A model generated the notes under the pieces. That model was not told the origin of the DNA, searched no databases, and saw only the letters and a list, made by a program, of their open reading frames with translations. The translations under genes were made by a program, and so were the position numbers. 64,000 nt of DNA from contig JAJEEM010000064.1 in NCBI GenBank assembly GCA_022820995.1, forward strand, positions 62,001-126,000, in the 5' to 3' direction. The stretch is from Gemmatimonadota bacterium. GTDB taxonomy: Bacteria; Gemmatimonadota; Gemmatimonadetes; Palauibacterales; Palauibacteraceae. Each line of letters opens with the position of its first letter. The first letter of the stretch is position 1. Of the stretch, positions 50,970-58,650 are shown piece by piece.

Positions 50970-52745
50970 TCACGTTCCAGACGCCCTCGCTGCGCGGACT
51001 CTGCGGATGGCCGCGGCGCCCTCGAGGAGGAGCCAGATCTCGAGGATGAAGATCGCGGCGCCGATCACGAGCAGCATCCACTGGTTCGTGCCGAAGAAGC
51101 GGTCGAGGTTGATGACCATCGCCCACGTCGTCATCAGGAGCAGGAAGCCCATCGGGATCATCGTCACCCAGAAGGGGCGCCCCTTCCGCATCAGGTAAAG
51201 CGACACGATGAGCAGCGTGAGGCCGGCCAGGAGCTGGTTCGTCGTGCCGAACAGCGGCCAGATCATCATGCCGCCGGCGCCGCGGTCCGCCGAGAGCGCC
51301 AGGAGCGCGCAACTGATGACGGCGATCGCGGTCGCAACCCAGCGGTTCTGGATCGCCTTCACGTTGTACTCGACGCCGAGTTCGCTGATGATGTAGCGCT
51401 GGAGCCGGATCGCCGTGTCGAGCGTCGTCGCCGCAAAGCTGATCACGACGACGGAAGCGAAGATCACGGCCACGCTCTCCGGGATCCCCAGTCCGCCGGC
51501 GAGCACGCCCACCCCGTTCACGAAGGCAGTCGTGGCGCCGGCCGTCGCCGCTTCGAAGCTCCCGTAGTGCTCCTGCCAGAGGACGAGCCCCTGCGTCGCT
51601 CCTACATCCCGGCTCAGGTAAATCGCGAAGCCCGCCGTACACGCGATGATCGAGGTGACGGCGAGCGTTCCTTCCCCGATCGCTCCGCCATAGCCCACGT
51701 AGCGGGCGTCTGTCTCCTTGGCGAGCTGTTTCGAGGAGGTGCCGGACCCGACCAGACCGTGGAAGCCGGAAATCGCCCCGCACGCGATGGTGATGAAGAG
51801 GAGCGGCAGCCAACTCGGCGTATCCGCCGGCAGGCTGGTATTCACCGTCGGCGCGACGACTTCCGGGTTCACGACGAGCACGCCGAGGCTGATGAGGCCG
51901 AGCGCGACGAAGAGCTGGTGCCCGTTCACGTAGTCGCGCGGCTGCAGGAGCAGCCACACCGGCAGCACCGAGGCGACGAAGGTGTAGGCGAAGAGGATCG
52001 CGATCCATCCCACGCGTCGCCCATCGGCGGCTGCCGCCTCTCCCGCCGCAGCCGCATCGCCTCCCGCAGCGGCCATTTGCGCCTCGGTCGGGCCGAAGCC
52101 GATGAAGTCGGGCAGCGTGAAGGGCATGTCCTGCCCGAACCAGATCAGCACGTACAGCGTCGCCAGCGCCCCGAGCGACGGAATGAGAATCCCCGTCCCC
52201 GTGCGGTAGATGAGGAAGCCGACGATGAGCGCGATGACGAGCGAGCCCCACACCGGGACCACGGCGCCGGGGTTCGCCATGAACAGGTTCGCGATGATCA
52301 CGGCGAACACCGCGTTCACCATCAGCAGCAGGAAGAAGATGATGAGAAGGAAGAGAACCCGGGCGCGCTGGCCGAGGATCGACTCCGTGAGCGTCCCGAT
52401 CGAGCGGCCCTTGTGGCGGCTCGAGATCCACAGTGCGCTGAAGTCGTGCACCGCGCCGGCGAAGACCGTCCCGAGCACGACCCACAGGAAGGCGGGCAGC
52501 CAGCCCCAGATCACCGCGATCGCGGGTCCCACGATCGGCGCCGCCCCCGCCACCGACGTGAAGTGGTGTCCGAAGAGCACGTGCTTGTTCGTCGGCACGT
52601 AGTCGACGCCGTCCTTGAACTCGTGCGCCGGCGTGACGAAGTCGGGGTCGAGCTTGAAGACCTTGCCCGCGATGAAGCGCGAGTAGATGAGGACTCCCGT
52701 GAGGAAGGCCGACAGACCAATCACCAGCAGGACGATCGCGCTCAT
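50970..52745 (-). CDS. cstA: Carbon starvation / peptide transporter CstA family protein, 591 aa
   Basis: ATG at 52745, with GGAGG upstream, overlaps the ATPase stop as ATGA. About fifteen transmembrane segments are visible. Family stretches: GHHFTSVAGAAPIVGPAIAVIWGWLPAFLWVVLGTVFAGAVHDF, ISSRHKGRSIGTLTESILGQRARVLF, HGLVGSGTSSKQLAKETDARYVGYGGAIGEG, and PLFGTTNQLLAGLTLL. E. coli CstA and BtsT import peptides or pyruvate during starvation. The E. coli proteins have a small YbdD/YjiX partner encoded beside them; here that place is taken by the CC-ending protein and an ATPase. A Gly/Ala-rich insert (about residues 218-245) is unlike E. coli CstA. Confidence 0.9.
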   Translation of the reverse strand: MSAIVLLVIGLSAFLTGVLIYSRFIAGKVFKLDPDFVTPAHEFKDGVDYVPTNKHVLFGHHFTSVAGAAPIVGPAIAVIWGWLPAFLWVVLGTVFAGAVHDFSALWISSRHKGRSIGTLTESILGQRARVLFLLIIFFLLLMVNAVFAVIIANLFMANPGAVVPVWGSLVIALIVGFLIYRTGTGILIPSLGALATLYVLIWFGQDMPFTLPDFIGFGPTEAQMAAAGGDAAAAGEAAAADGRRVGWIAILFAYTFVASVLPVWLLLQPRDYVNGHQLFVALGLISLGVLVVNPEVVAPTVNTSLPADTPSWLPLLFITIACGAISGFHGLVGSGTSSKQLAKETDARYVGYGGAIGEGTLAVTSIIACTAGFAIYLSRDVGATQGLVLWQEHYGSFEAATAGATTAFVNGVGVLAGGLGIPESVAVIFASVVVISFAATTLDTAIRLQRYIISELGVEYNVKAIQNRWVATAIAVISCALLALSADRGAGGMMIWPLFGTTNQLLAGLTLLIVSLYLMRKGRPFWVTMIPMGFLLLMTTWAMVINLDRFFGTNQWMLLVIGAAIFILEIWLLLEGAAAIRRVRAARASGT

Positions 52746-53788
52746 CGGACAACCTCCTCCGCAGGTTCGACTACGGGAATCCTTCCAAGTGCGTCCACCC
52801 CCACCGGATCGGCGTCCTGGAGGTCGACGCGGAGGACAGGCCAATCTCCGAGAGACTGTGAGATTCTCGCAAGATAGGCGGCCTGGCGTTCGCGCCTGGC
52901 GGCGAACAACGGGTCGTCTCCGGCCCCGGCGGCCGGCGCCGGGAGCACCTGGTTCACGACGATGGCCCCCACCGGCACGCCGTGCTTCGACAGGGCCTCG
53001 ACCGCCTTCTCCGTCTCCCAGATCGGCAGGCGCTCCGGGATCACGACGAAGACGAACGCCGTCCGGGCCGGGTCGGTGAGGACCCGCCGCGCTTCCTGAA
53101 ACCGGTCCCGGCGTTCCTCCAGCGCCTGCAGGAGGGGGTCATGATCGAGATCCTCCGCCTCGGACCCGGCCACGTTCTTCCACATCTGCGAGAGGGCTCC
53201 CACCTTCTTCCGCCGCTTGATGAGTCCGCCGATCCACGCCGTCATCAGTTCCGGCAGGGAGAGCAGCCGCAGCGTCTGGCCGGTGGGCGCGGTGTCGAAC
53301 ACGATCCGGTCGTAGTCCTTCCCCTCCTCCTCGAGGATCCGCGTGAAGCGGTCGAAGAGCGCGGACTCCGCCGCTCCGGGGGAGACGCGTGCGATGTCGA
53401 TCTGCCGGTAGACCTCGCCCAGGAGCCGCGGGGGGGCCGCCGACTCCACGCGCGACTTGACGCCCTCGATGTAGCGGTCCGCTTCCCGCTCCGGATCGAC
53501 CTCCATGGCCCAGCAACCCTCGGCCACTCGGCGCGGCCGGTCCCCCAGCTTCGCCTGGAGCACGTCCCCGGTGGAATGCGCCGGATCCGTGGACACGAGG
53601 AGCGTCCGGTGCCCGCGCGCCGCCATGTCGAGCGCGGCCGTCGCCGCCATCGTCGTCTTCCCCACGCCGCCCTTGCCGCCGAAGAAAAGGATCGGCCGGT
53701 CGGGGAACGGCAGCGGGGCCCGCGTACGCCCGCGCGGTGCCGCCCCGGACGGCGTCGCGGCCCGCCGCGAACCGTCGTCGCTCAGCAA
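52742..53788 (-). CDS. ArsA/Get3-type ATPase, 348 aa
   Basis: The start appears to be TTG at 53788, which overlaps the last codons of the CC-star gene by 7 bp (Cys-Cys-stop). The frame reads LLSDDGSRRAATP, then FFGGKGGVGKTTMAAT, the deviant Walker A of ArsA/Get3/MinD. STDPAHSTGDVL (switch I), FDTAPTGQTLRLLSLPELM (switch II/Walker B-like) and VVIPERLPIWETEKAVEAL follow. A CxxC zinc motif like that of Get3 and the ArsA metal-binding Cys residues are not seen. ArsA/Get3 members are dimeric ATPases for arsenite efflux or tail-anchored membrane protein delivery. It is between the CC-star gene and cstA, and overlaps both, so the three are likely translated as a unit. Confidence 0.87.
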   Translation of the reverse strand: MLSDDGSRRAATPSGAAPRGRTRAPLPFPDRPILFFGGKGGVGKTTMAATAALDMAARGHRTLLVSTDPAHSTGDVLQAKLGDRPRRVAEGCWAMEVDPEREADRYIEGVKSRVESAAPPRLLGEVYRQIDIARVSPGAAESALFDRFTRILEEEGKDYDRIVFDTAPTGQTLRLLSLPELMTAWIGGLIKRRKKVGALSQMWKNVAGSEAEDLDHDPLLQALEERRDRFQEARRVLTDPARTAFVFVVIPERLPIWETEKAVEALSKHGVPVGAIVVNQVLPAPAAGAGDDPLFAARRERQAAYLARISQSLGDWPVLRVDLQDADPVGVDALGRIPVVEPAEEVVR

Positions 53789-54057
53789 CAGCGGAAGCCG
53801 CCCTCGGGCCCGCGCTCCATCCCGACCCGGACGTGCCACTCGTGAAACTCCTCGATGAGCGACGGATAGATTTCAAGCATGTAGAACTGGACCGGGTTCG
53901 GCACGCCGAGGAGGTCGGAGAAGCCCATCAGCATGAACGCGTCGTGCTGGCGCAGGTACTCGCGGTGGATCGTCGCGCGGTAGGGGGCGATATACAGCCC
54001 TTCGTAGATGTCGCGCGCCTCCCGCAGCCAGCGGCGCCAGCGGACCTCTGTCTTCAT
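53782..54057 (-). CDS. Small protein ending Cys-Cys-stop (cory-CC-star-like), 91 aa
   Basis: ATG at 54057. Sequence is charged and helical: WRRWLREARDIYEGLYIAPY, REYLRQHDAFMLMGFSDLLG, then NPVQFYMLEIYPSLIEEFHEWHVRVGMERGPEGGFRCC. The final two residues are both cysteines, right before the stop. This matches a named small family (from memory, 'cory-CC-star') whose members end in CC-stop. It is also reminiscent of YbdD/YjiX, the small CstA partner in enterobacteria, which also ends near GxRCC, with a comparable P-x-x-Y...E-E-F pattern. The last two codons overlap the start of the ATPase gene. Role unknown; a CstA partner is the obvious hypothesis. The proposed start has no close alternative. Confidence 0.8.
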   Translation of the reverse strand: MKTEVRWRRWLREARDIYEGLYIAPYRATIHREYLRQHDAFMLMGFSDLLGVPNPVQFYMLEIYPSLIEEFHEWHVRVGMERGPEGGFRCC

Positions 54058-54132
54058 AGCCACCAGCGGCTCCCGGTCGGGGTTGTCCACCCGGTCGGCG
54101 TGATCCACCGAAGTCGAAGAATCAATCCGCAG

Positions 54133-54172
54133 ATTCCGATTTGCGTCGCAAAATGGAATTCGCGATTCCGAA
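54133..54172 (-). promoter_or_regulatory. Cluster of palindromes upstream of the CC-star operon
   Basis: TTTGCG-T-CGCAAA at 54140-54152 is a perfect 6-bp inverted repeat. GGAATtcgcgATTCC at 54155-54169 is another. ATTCCGA is repeated at about 54134-54140 and 54165-54171. They lie in the otherwise plain 173-bp gap before the operon's first gene and could be operators; the binding protein is unknown. Confidence 0.4.
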
Positions 54173-54230
54173 ATCGCACGGATGCAGCCCCGCACGTCAA
54201 GGCGCGGCCCAAAGTCGGGTAGCCATCGCC

Positions 54231-55502
54231 TCAGGGTCCGAGCGCGCCGATGGGAATCACGGAGACGCCGTCTCGCCGCTTGTACCCGTATCCGGTCCCG
54301 ACGATGACGCCGAGCGCGGCCGGCTCCCCGCAGCGGTCCGTGTCGACGCGGTCCGCGAACTTGAGCAGGCTGCGCGCGGCGTCGTCGATCCGGCCCGTCC
54401 CAAGCTTGATCTCGAACGCGGCCCACCGATCCGGACCGGCGTCCACGATCGCATCGACTTCGAGGCCGGTGTTGTCGCGGTAGTGGTACACATCGGCGTC
54501 CATGGCCTGCGCATAGACCCGGAGATCCCGCACGACCATCGATTCGAACAGGAACCCGAACCACTCGAAGTCGCGGAGGAGGTGCTCGGGGCCGGCGCGC
54601 AATGCCGCCACCGCGAGGGAAGGGTCGACGAAATGTCGCTTCGGCGCACGCCGCAGTCGCGACCGCGACCGCAGCCGGGGTGACCACGGCGGCTGGTTCT
54701 CCACGACCATGAGGCGTTCCAGGGCCGTCAGGTAACCGCGAGCAGTTTCTTCACCCAGTATGCCTCCCGGTCCGGCGGTATCTCGAACGATGGTGGCCAG
54801 GGAAGCGCACGTAGCGACGTTCCGGGCGAGGGAACGCAGCAACCGGAGAACACGATCCGGGTCCCGGCGGAGGCCGTCCACGCGCTGGAGGTCGGTCCGG
54901 CATATGTCCTGCACATGGTTCCAGTTCGCGCGCTGCGCCTGGTTGGGAGGGGACCGGCGGTATTCGGGCCATCCGCCGATGCAGATGAGTTCCGCGAGCG
55001 TGCGGGCGGACAACTCCGCAGCGAGACTTCGTGCGGGGACACCCTTGAGTGTGTCGCGCAACGATATGTTGCCCGTCGACCGGCCCAGTTCGAACAACGA
55101 CATGGGACGGAGGTGCAGGCGGATGATCCGCCCGGCCCCGGTGTGTCGCGTAATGTCATCGGGCGGCACGGCCGATCCGGTGAGGATGAAGTGTCCGCGA
55201 CCGGCGCGTGCGTCGACAGCTCGGCGTACATGGTTCCACACGGCAGGCGCTGTCTGCCACTCGTCGATCAGACGAGGCGTCTCGCCGTCGAGGGCCAACG
55301 CCGGATCGAAGTCGATCGCCTCCCGCATCGCATGATCTACGTCGAGGAACACAGCGCTTGCCGCTACGTGTTTGGCCAGTTCCGTCTTGCCGCAGGCGCG
55401 CGCGCCTTCGATCAGGACGGCGCCTGCGGCTTTGAGGCATGACTGCAGCTCCCGTTCCGCGATCCGCGGGACATAGGTGTGGGTCGTGACGCTCATCATC
55501 AT
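54231..55502 (-). CDS. AAA-type ATPase with DUF4143 C-terminal domain, 423 aa
   Basis: Walker A is GARACGKT at residues 33-40 (LIEGARACGKTELAKHV), followed by the ATPase strands VFLDVDHAM, RLIDEWQTAPAVWNHVRRAVD and GHFILTGSA (the last in the sensor position). The N-terminal fold continues to about 220, with HLRPMSLFELGRS and LICIGGWPEYRRSP. From about residue 230 the DUF4143 region includes RYLNRL-type helices, FVDPSLAVAALRAG, DFEWFGFLFESMVVRDLRVYA and the nuclease-like core DVYHYRDNTGLEVDAIVDAGPDRWAAFEIKLGTG (D...E-x-K). Such proteins are frequent in mobile gene pools and of unclear role. It begins directly after a repeat array (55528-55633). Two extra Mets (MMMS) make the start among 55502-55496 uncertain. 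Confidence 0.85.
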   Translation of the reverse strand: MMMSVTTHTYVPRIAERELQSCLKAAGAVLIEGARACGKTELAKHVAASAVFLDVDHAMREAIDFDPALALDGETPRLIDEWQTAPAVWNHVRRAVDARAGRGHFILTGSAVPPDDITRHTGAGRIIRLHLRPMSLFELGRSTGNISLRDTLKGVPARSLAAELSARTLAELICIGGWPEYRRSPPNQAQRANWNHVQDICRTDLQRVDGLRRDPDRVLRLLRSLARNVATCASLATIVRDTAGPGGILGEETARGYLTALERLMVVENQPPWSPRLRSRSRLRRAPKRHFVDPSLAVAALRAGPEHLLRDFEWFGFLFESMVVRDLRVYAQAMDADVYHYRDNTGLEVDAIVDAGPDRWAAFEIKLGTGRIDDAARSLLKFADRVDTDRCGEPAALGVIVGTGYGYKRRDGVSVIPIGALGP

Positions 55503-55527
55503 GTCACACCCTAACTCTTCGATCGTG

Positions 55528-55633
55528 GATTTGCAACGTTTTCACGATGGGATTTGCAACGCAATGAACCGGGCTATTTGCAACGATACGAAATAGGGTA
55601 TTTGCAACATACTCAGGGGCCCATGTTGCAATA
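55528..55633 (-). promoter_or_regulatory. Four regularly spaced TTGCAA repeats plus one inverted copy upstream of the DUF4143 ATPase
   Basis: Plus-strand copies are GATTTGCAAC at 55528-55537 and 55551-55560, and TATTTGCAAC at 55575-55584 and 55599-55608. Starts are 23, 24 and 24 bp apart. A fifth related copy, GTTGCAATA, is inverted at 55625-55633. The centre TTGCAA is itself palindromic. They lie within 130 bp of the ATPase start, the lowest-GC stretch in this part of the window, and would suit an operator bound by an oligomer. Confidence 0.6.
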
Positions 55634-55651
55634 CTCGGAGGGATCTGCGGC

Positions 55652-56857
55652 TCAGCCTCCGTTACGGCCGGCCAGTTGGCGTTGTTCCCAGGCGCGGACG
55701 CGGGGGATCGCGGCGTCGAAGATGCGCTCGTAGTTGAGCCGTTCGACCTGGGCTCGGGCCTCGGGGTCGAGGCGCTCCCACAGCGGCTGGTACACCGTGT
55801 AGTTGGCGACGTAGCCCTCCCAGTCGGCGGGGGCCACGGCGTCGGTGCCGAAGAGGAACCGCGTAGGATGGCGTTCGATGAGCGTGGTCCACGCTTCGAG
55901 GGTCGCGTCGTCGTGGATTACGTACTTCGCCACCTCGTCCCACGAGATGTCGAGGGCGATGTGGTCGTAGCGCGGGTCGGACAGCCAGCGCTCGAGCCAG
56001 GCGACGTGCCCTTCCGCGGGCGCGATGAAGCGGCCCAGGCCGGTGTGGGCCCAGATGATCGTGGTCTCGGCGTGGCGGGCGAACAGGTCCAGCACTTCCT
56101 CCGCGTGATGCGGCGGGTCGCTCGGGCGCACGTGGTCGATGTCGTTGTGGAAGATGACGACGAGGCCGATCTCCCCCGCCGTGGTCAGGATCCGGTCCAG
56201 CGCCGGGTTGCGCAGGCTCGCCGCGTGCCCGGAGACCTTGGACGACACGAACTCCTTGTGGATGCTGAACTCGCCGATGCCGGCGAACACGCCGGGGAAG
56301 GTGAGCAGGACGCGCTCGATGTGGTCGGGGGCGTACATGTCCGCCGGGTTGAAGCCCGTGATCATGGGGTCGACGCGGCGGCGGCCCTCCTCGGACAGCG
56401 ACAGGTACTCCCGCGCGATCACGGCGTCCACGAACGAGTAGTAGTAGAGATCTGCGTTCGTACCCAGGTAGTAGTCCGGCGCATGGTCGCCCGACAGGAA
56501 GTAGTCCCACTTCTGCTGCAGCGGGATGCCGAACATGGCCACGCGCCCCACCCGCCCGGCCGTCATGTCCAGGAACTCGCGCGCCGCCGGGCCGCGCTGG
56601 ATGTAGTTCAGGAGATGGAAGTGGGAATCGTTGAAGAGTACGGCTCGGGCCGCCGGCCCCACGGTCGTGGCTGGCTGCGACGCGCCCGTTTCGGCGGTAG
56701 AGGTCGCGGCGACGGCCGGGGACGGGGTGGCGGGCGCGGCGGACGGCGATGCGACCGCCGACGGCGTCGCACCGGGACCGCGCCCGGTCGCGCAGGCCGC
56801 CAGGAGCACGGCCGCCGCCAGTACGCGTCCGGCCCGGCTCGCGGCGAGGGGGCTCAA
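55652..56857 (-). CDS. Amidohydrolase-like lipoprotein (TIM barrel, amidohydrolase_2 type), 401 aa
   Basis: TTG start at 56857 overlaps the upstream stop as TTGA. The signal region RAGRVLAAAVLLAACATG contains a lipobox, followed by an Ala/Thr/Ser/Pro-rich linker. The catalytic domain opens at residue ~95 with VLFNDSHFHLLNYIQRG (HxH), then IGEFSIHKEFVS, VVIFHNDIDHVRPS, TTIIWAHTGLGRFI and LDISWDEVAKYVI, with RFLFGTDAVAPADWEGY as the Asp of the metal site. This is the amidohydrolase family of decarboxylase or lactonase type; substrate unknown. It is last in a run starting with the S9 peptidase gene. Confidence 0.8.
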   Translation of the reverse strand: MSPLAASRAGRVLAAAVLLAACATGRGPGATPSAVASPSAAPATPSPAVAATSTAETGASQPATTVGPAARAVLFNDSHFHLLNYIQRGPAAREFLDMTAGRVGRVAMFGIPLQQKWDYFLSGDHAPDYYLGTNADLYYYSFVDAVIAREYLSLSEEGRRRVDPMITGFNPADMYAPDHIERVLLTFPGVFAGIGEFSIHKEFVSSKVSGHAASLRNPALDRILTTAGEIGLVVIFHNDIDHVRPSDPPHHAEEVLDLFARHAETTIIWAHTGLGRFIAPAEGHVAWLERWLSDPRYDHIALDISWDEVAKYVIHDDATLEAWTTLIERHPTRFLFGTDAVAPADWEGYVANYTVYQPLWERLDPEARAQVERLNYERIFDAAIPRVRAWEQRQLAGRNGG

Positions 56858-58650
56858 AACGCCACCGCGGCGCTGTTGTTGCGGTTGTGGGAGGCGGCGC
56901 GCAGCTCGCCCGTCTCCGGATCCCGCGAGATCGCGACCCACAGTCCCTCGCCGCCGAAACGGGCCTCCATCGGGAAGATCTCCTCGTACGCGTATCCCGT
57001 CCCGTCGAGGACTTCGCGCGGGAACTTCCCGCCCGGCACGCGGAAGGTCATCAGGCCCGTCGCCGGATCGGTATTCGGCAGGAAGAAGTCGGGTGTATCG
57101 ATCGCCTCGTCCACCGTCATCCCGAAGCGCATGAAATTCAGCAACCCCTGGAAGGTCCGCTGGTGGAGGCCCGACCCCATCGAGGCGAAGCCGAGCACGG
57201 GCCGCCCGTCGCGGAACAGGATGCCCGTCTGAGTGGGAGCCGGCAGCCGCGATCCCGGTTCGAGGCGGGCGATCTGCGCCTGCTGGAAGGAGGCCGGATC
57301 CCCGATCGTGATCCCGTCCACGACGATCGCCGTCTTGCCCCAGAGGACCGCGTTGATGCTGTGCGTGATCGCGGCGATGTTGCCCTCGGCGTCGATGGCG
57401 ACCACGTCATCGGAGTGGCCGGGGCCGCGCGGCGCCCAGTTGCCGAAGGGCAGCCCGGCCTGCATGACGTTCCAGAGCCGGTCGGCGTGGTCCGGCGTGA
57501 CGCGCGCCTCCGGGGTGAACTCGCCGCCGACGAGCGACGCGGCCATTTCCGGCGGCAGGAAGTCGAGCAGCGAGGCGCGGGTCACGTCGAGCGCGGTCCG
57601 CAGGGCCTCCGGCGATACCGTCCAGTGGCCCGCATCGAGCAGCCCGGAAGCCGCCGCGAGCCGCTGCGCTTCGATCATCGCCACCCCGCCCGCGTTCGGC
57701 GGAGGGTTCGTGTACAGCTCCCAGCCGTCTCCCAGGCCCGCCACGAGCGGCTCGTCCCAGATGACCTCGTAGGCCGCGAGGTCCTCGACCGTCATCCGGC
57801 CCCCGTCGGCCTGGATCGCGGCCGCCGCCTTCCCGGCCCACGGGCCGCCGTACATGTAGCCGATCCCCTGCTCCGCCACCGCGCGCAGCGTCGCCGCCAG
57901 CGCGGGCTGGCGCAGCACATCCCCCTCGACGTACGCCGAGCCGTCCTCCTTCAGGAAGGTCGCCTTCGTCTCGGGAAGCCGGGCGAGATCGGCCGCGCGC
58001 CCCTCCCAGTAGCCCTCCACCTTCTTCGAGATCGGGAAGCCCTGCTCTGCCACGTGGATCGAGGGCTTGAAGATCTCCGCCCACGGGAGCCGCCCGAACC
58101 GCTCGTGCGCGGCCCCGACGCCCTTCATGAACCCGCCGACGAGCGCGGTCCGCCCGCTCACCTCGGTGCCGTACATCCCGTCGGGAGAAGAGAGGTCGAT
58201 CCCGCCGGGAATGTTCGCCGGATCGTCCTCTCCGAGCACCGTGTTCCACTCGGCGTTCATCGTGTGGACGCGATCCGTGCCCGCGTCGTAGTACACGAGC
58301 GACATGATGCCGAAGTAGCTGATCGGCGCCCCGGCGGTGAGCGCGACCTGCATGAGCGAGGTCGTCATCGCCGCGTCGATCGCGTTCCCTCCCTGCTTCA
58401 GCGCCTCCAGTCCGGCACGCGCCGCGAGCCCGTTGTAGGCGACGGCGACCGCTCCGCGCTCCCCCGCCGCGACGCCGGCTTCCGTCCGGTCCACGAGCTG
58501 CGCCTCCATGAACCGCTCGTAGTCGACGGCCCAGCGCTCCGGCGAGAGATCCGGCTCCGCCTGACACGCCGCGAGCACCGCCAGGGAGGCGACGCACGCG
58601 AGGAGGCCGCACACGGACCGGCCCGCGGGGCCGCTCGCGGCCGGGCTCAT
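56854..58650 (-). CDS. Gamma-glutamyltransferase-like lipoprotein, 598 aa, with unusual processing site
   Basis: ATG at 58650 overlaps the S9 stop as ATGA. Lipobox Cys29 (LAVLAACQ). AVAVAYNGLAARAGLEALKQGGNAIDAA is the canonical N-terminal half of gamma-glutamyltransferase and the region ALVGGFMKGVGAAHERFG follows. In the family the small subunit starts with a nucleophilic Thr in Thr-Thr-His/Tyr-x-Ser-Val-Val-Asp. Here the matching stretch is GHSDDVVAIDAEGNIAAITHSIN, so that Ser413 is at the Thr position and the next two residues are Asp-Asp. Whether it autoprocesses is uncertain. DFFLPNTDPATGLMTFR and GYAYEEI complete the fold. It may act as a Ser-nucleophile hydrolase or be inactive. Stop overlaps the amidohydrolase gene. 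Confidence 0.8.
   Translation of the reverse strand: MSPAASGPAGRSVCGLLACVASLAVLAACQAEPDLSPERWAVDYERFMEAQLVDRTEAGVAAGERGAVAVAYNGLAARAGLEALKQGGNAIDAAMTTSLMQVALTAGAPISYFGIMSLVYYDAGTDRVHTMNAEWNTVLGEDDPANIPGGIDLSSPDGMYGTEVSGRTALVGGFMKGVGAAHERFGRLPWAEIFKPSIHVAEQGFPISKKVEGYWEGRAADLARLPETKATFLKEDGSAYVEGDVLRQPALAATLRAVAEQGIGYMYGGPWAGKAAAAIQADGGRMTVEDLAAYEVIWDEPLVAGLGDGWELYTNPPPNAGGVAMIEAQRLAAASGLLDAGHWTVSPEALRTALDVTRASLLDFLPPEMAASLVGGEFTPEARVTPDHADRLWNVMQAGLPFGNWAPRGPGHSDDVVAIDAEGNIAAITHSINAVLWGKTAIVVDGITIGDPASFQQAQIARLEPGSRLPAPTQTGILFRDGRPVLGFASMGSGLHQRTFQGLLNFMRFGMTVDEAIDTPDFFLPNTDPATGLMTFRVPGGKFPREVLDGTGYAYEEIFPMEARFGGEGLWVAISRDPETGELRAASHNRNNSAAVAF

Noticed and set aside
55528..55633. The TTGCAA repeats as a CRISPR array
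   Set aside because: Repeat units are about 10 bp and spacers only about 14 bp, with no cas genes. Regulatory repeats fit better.
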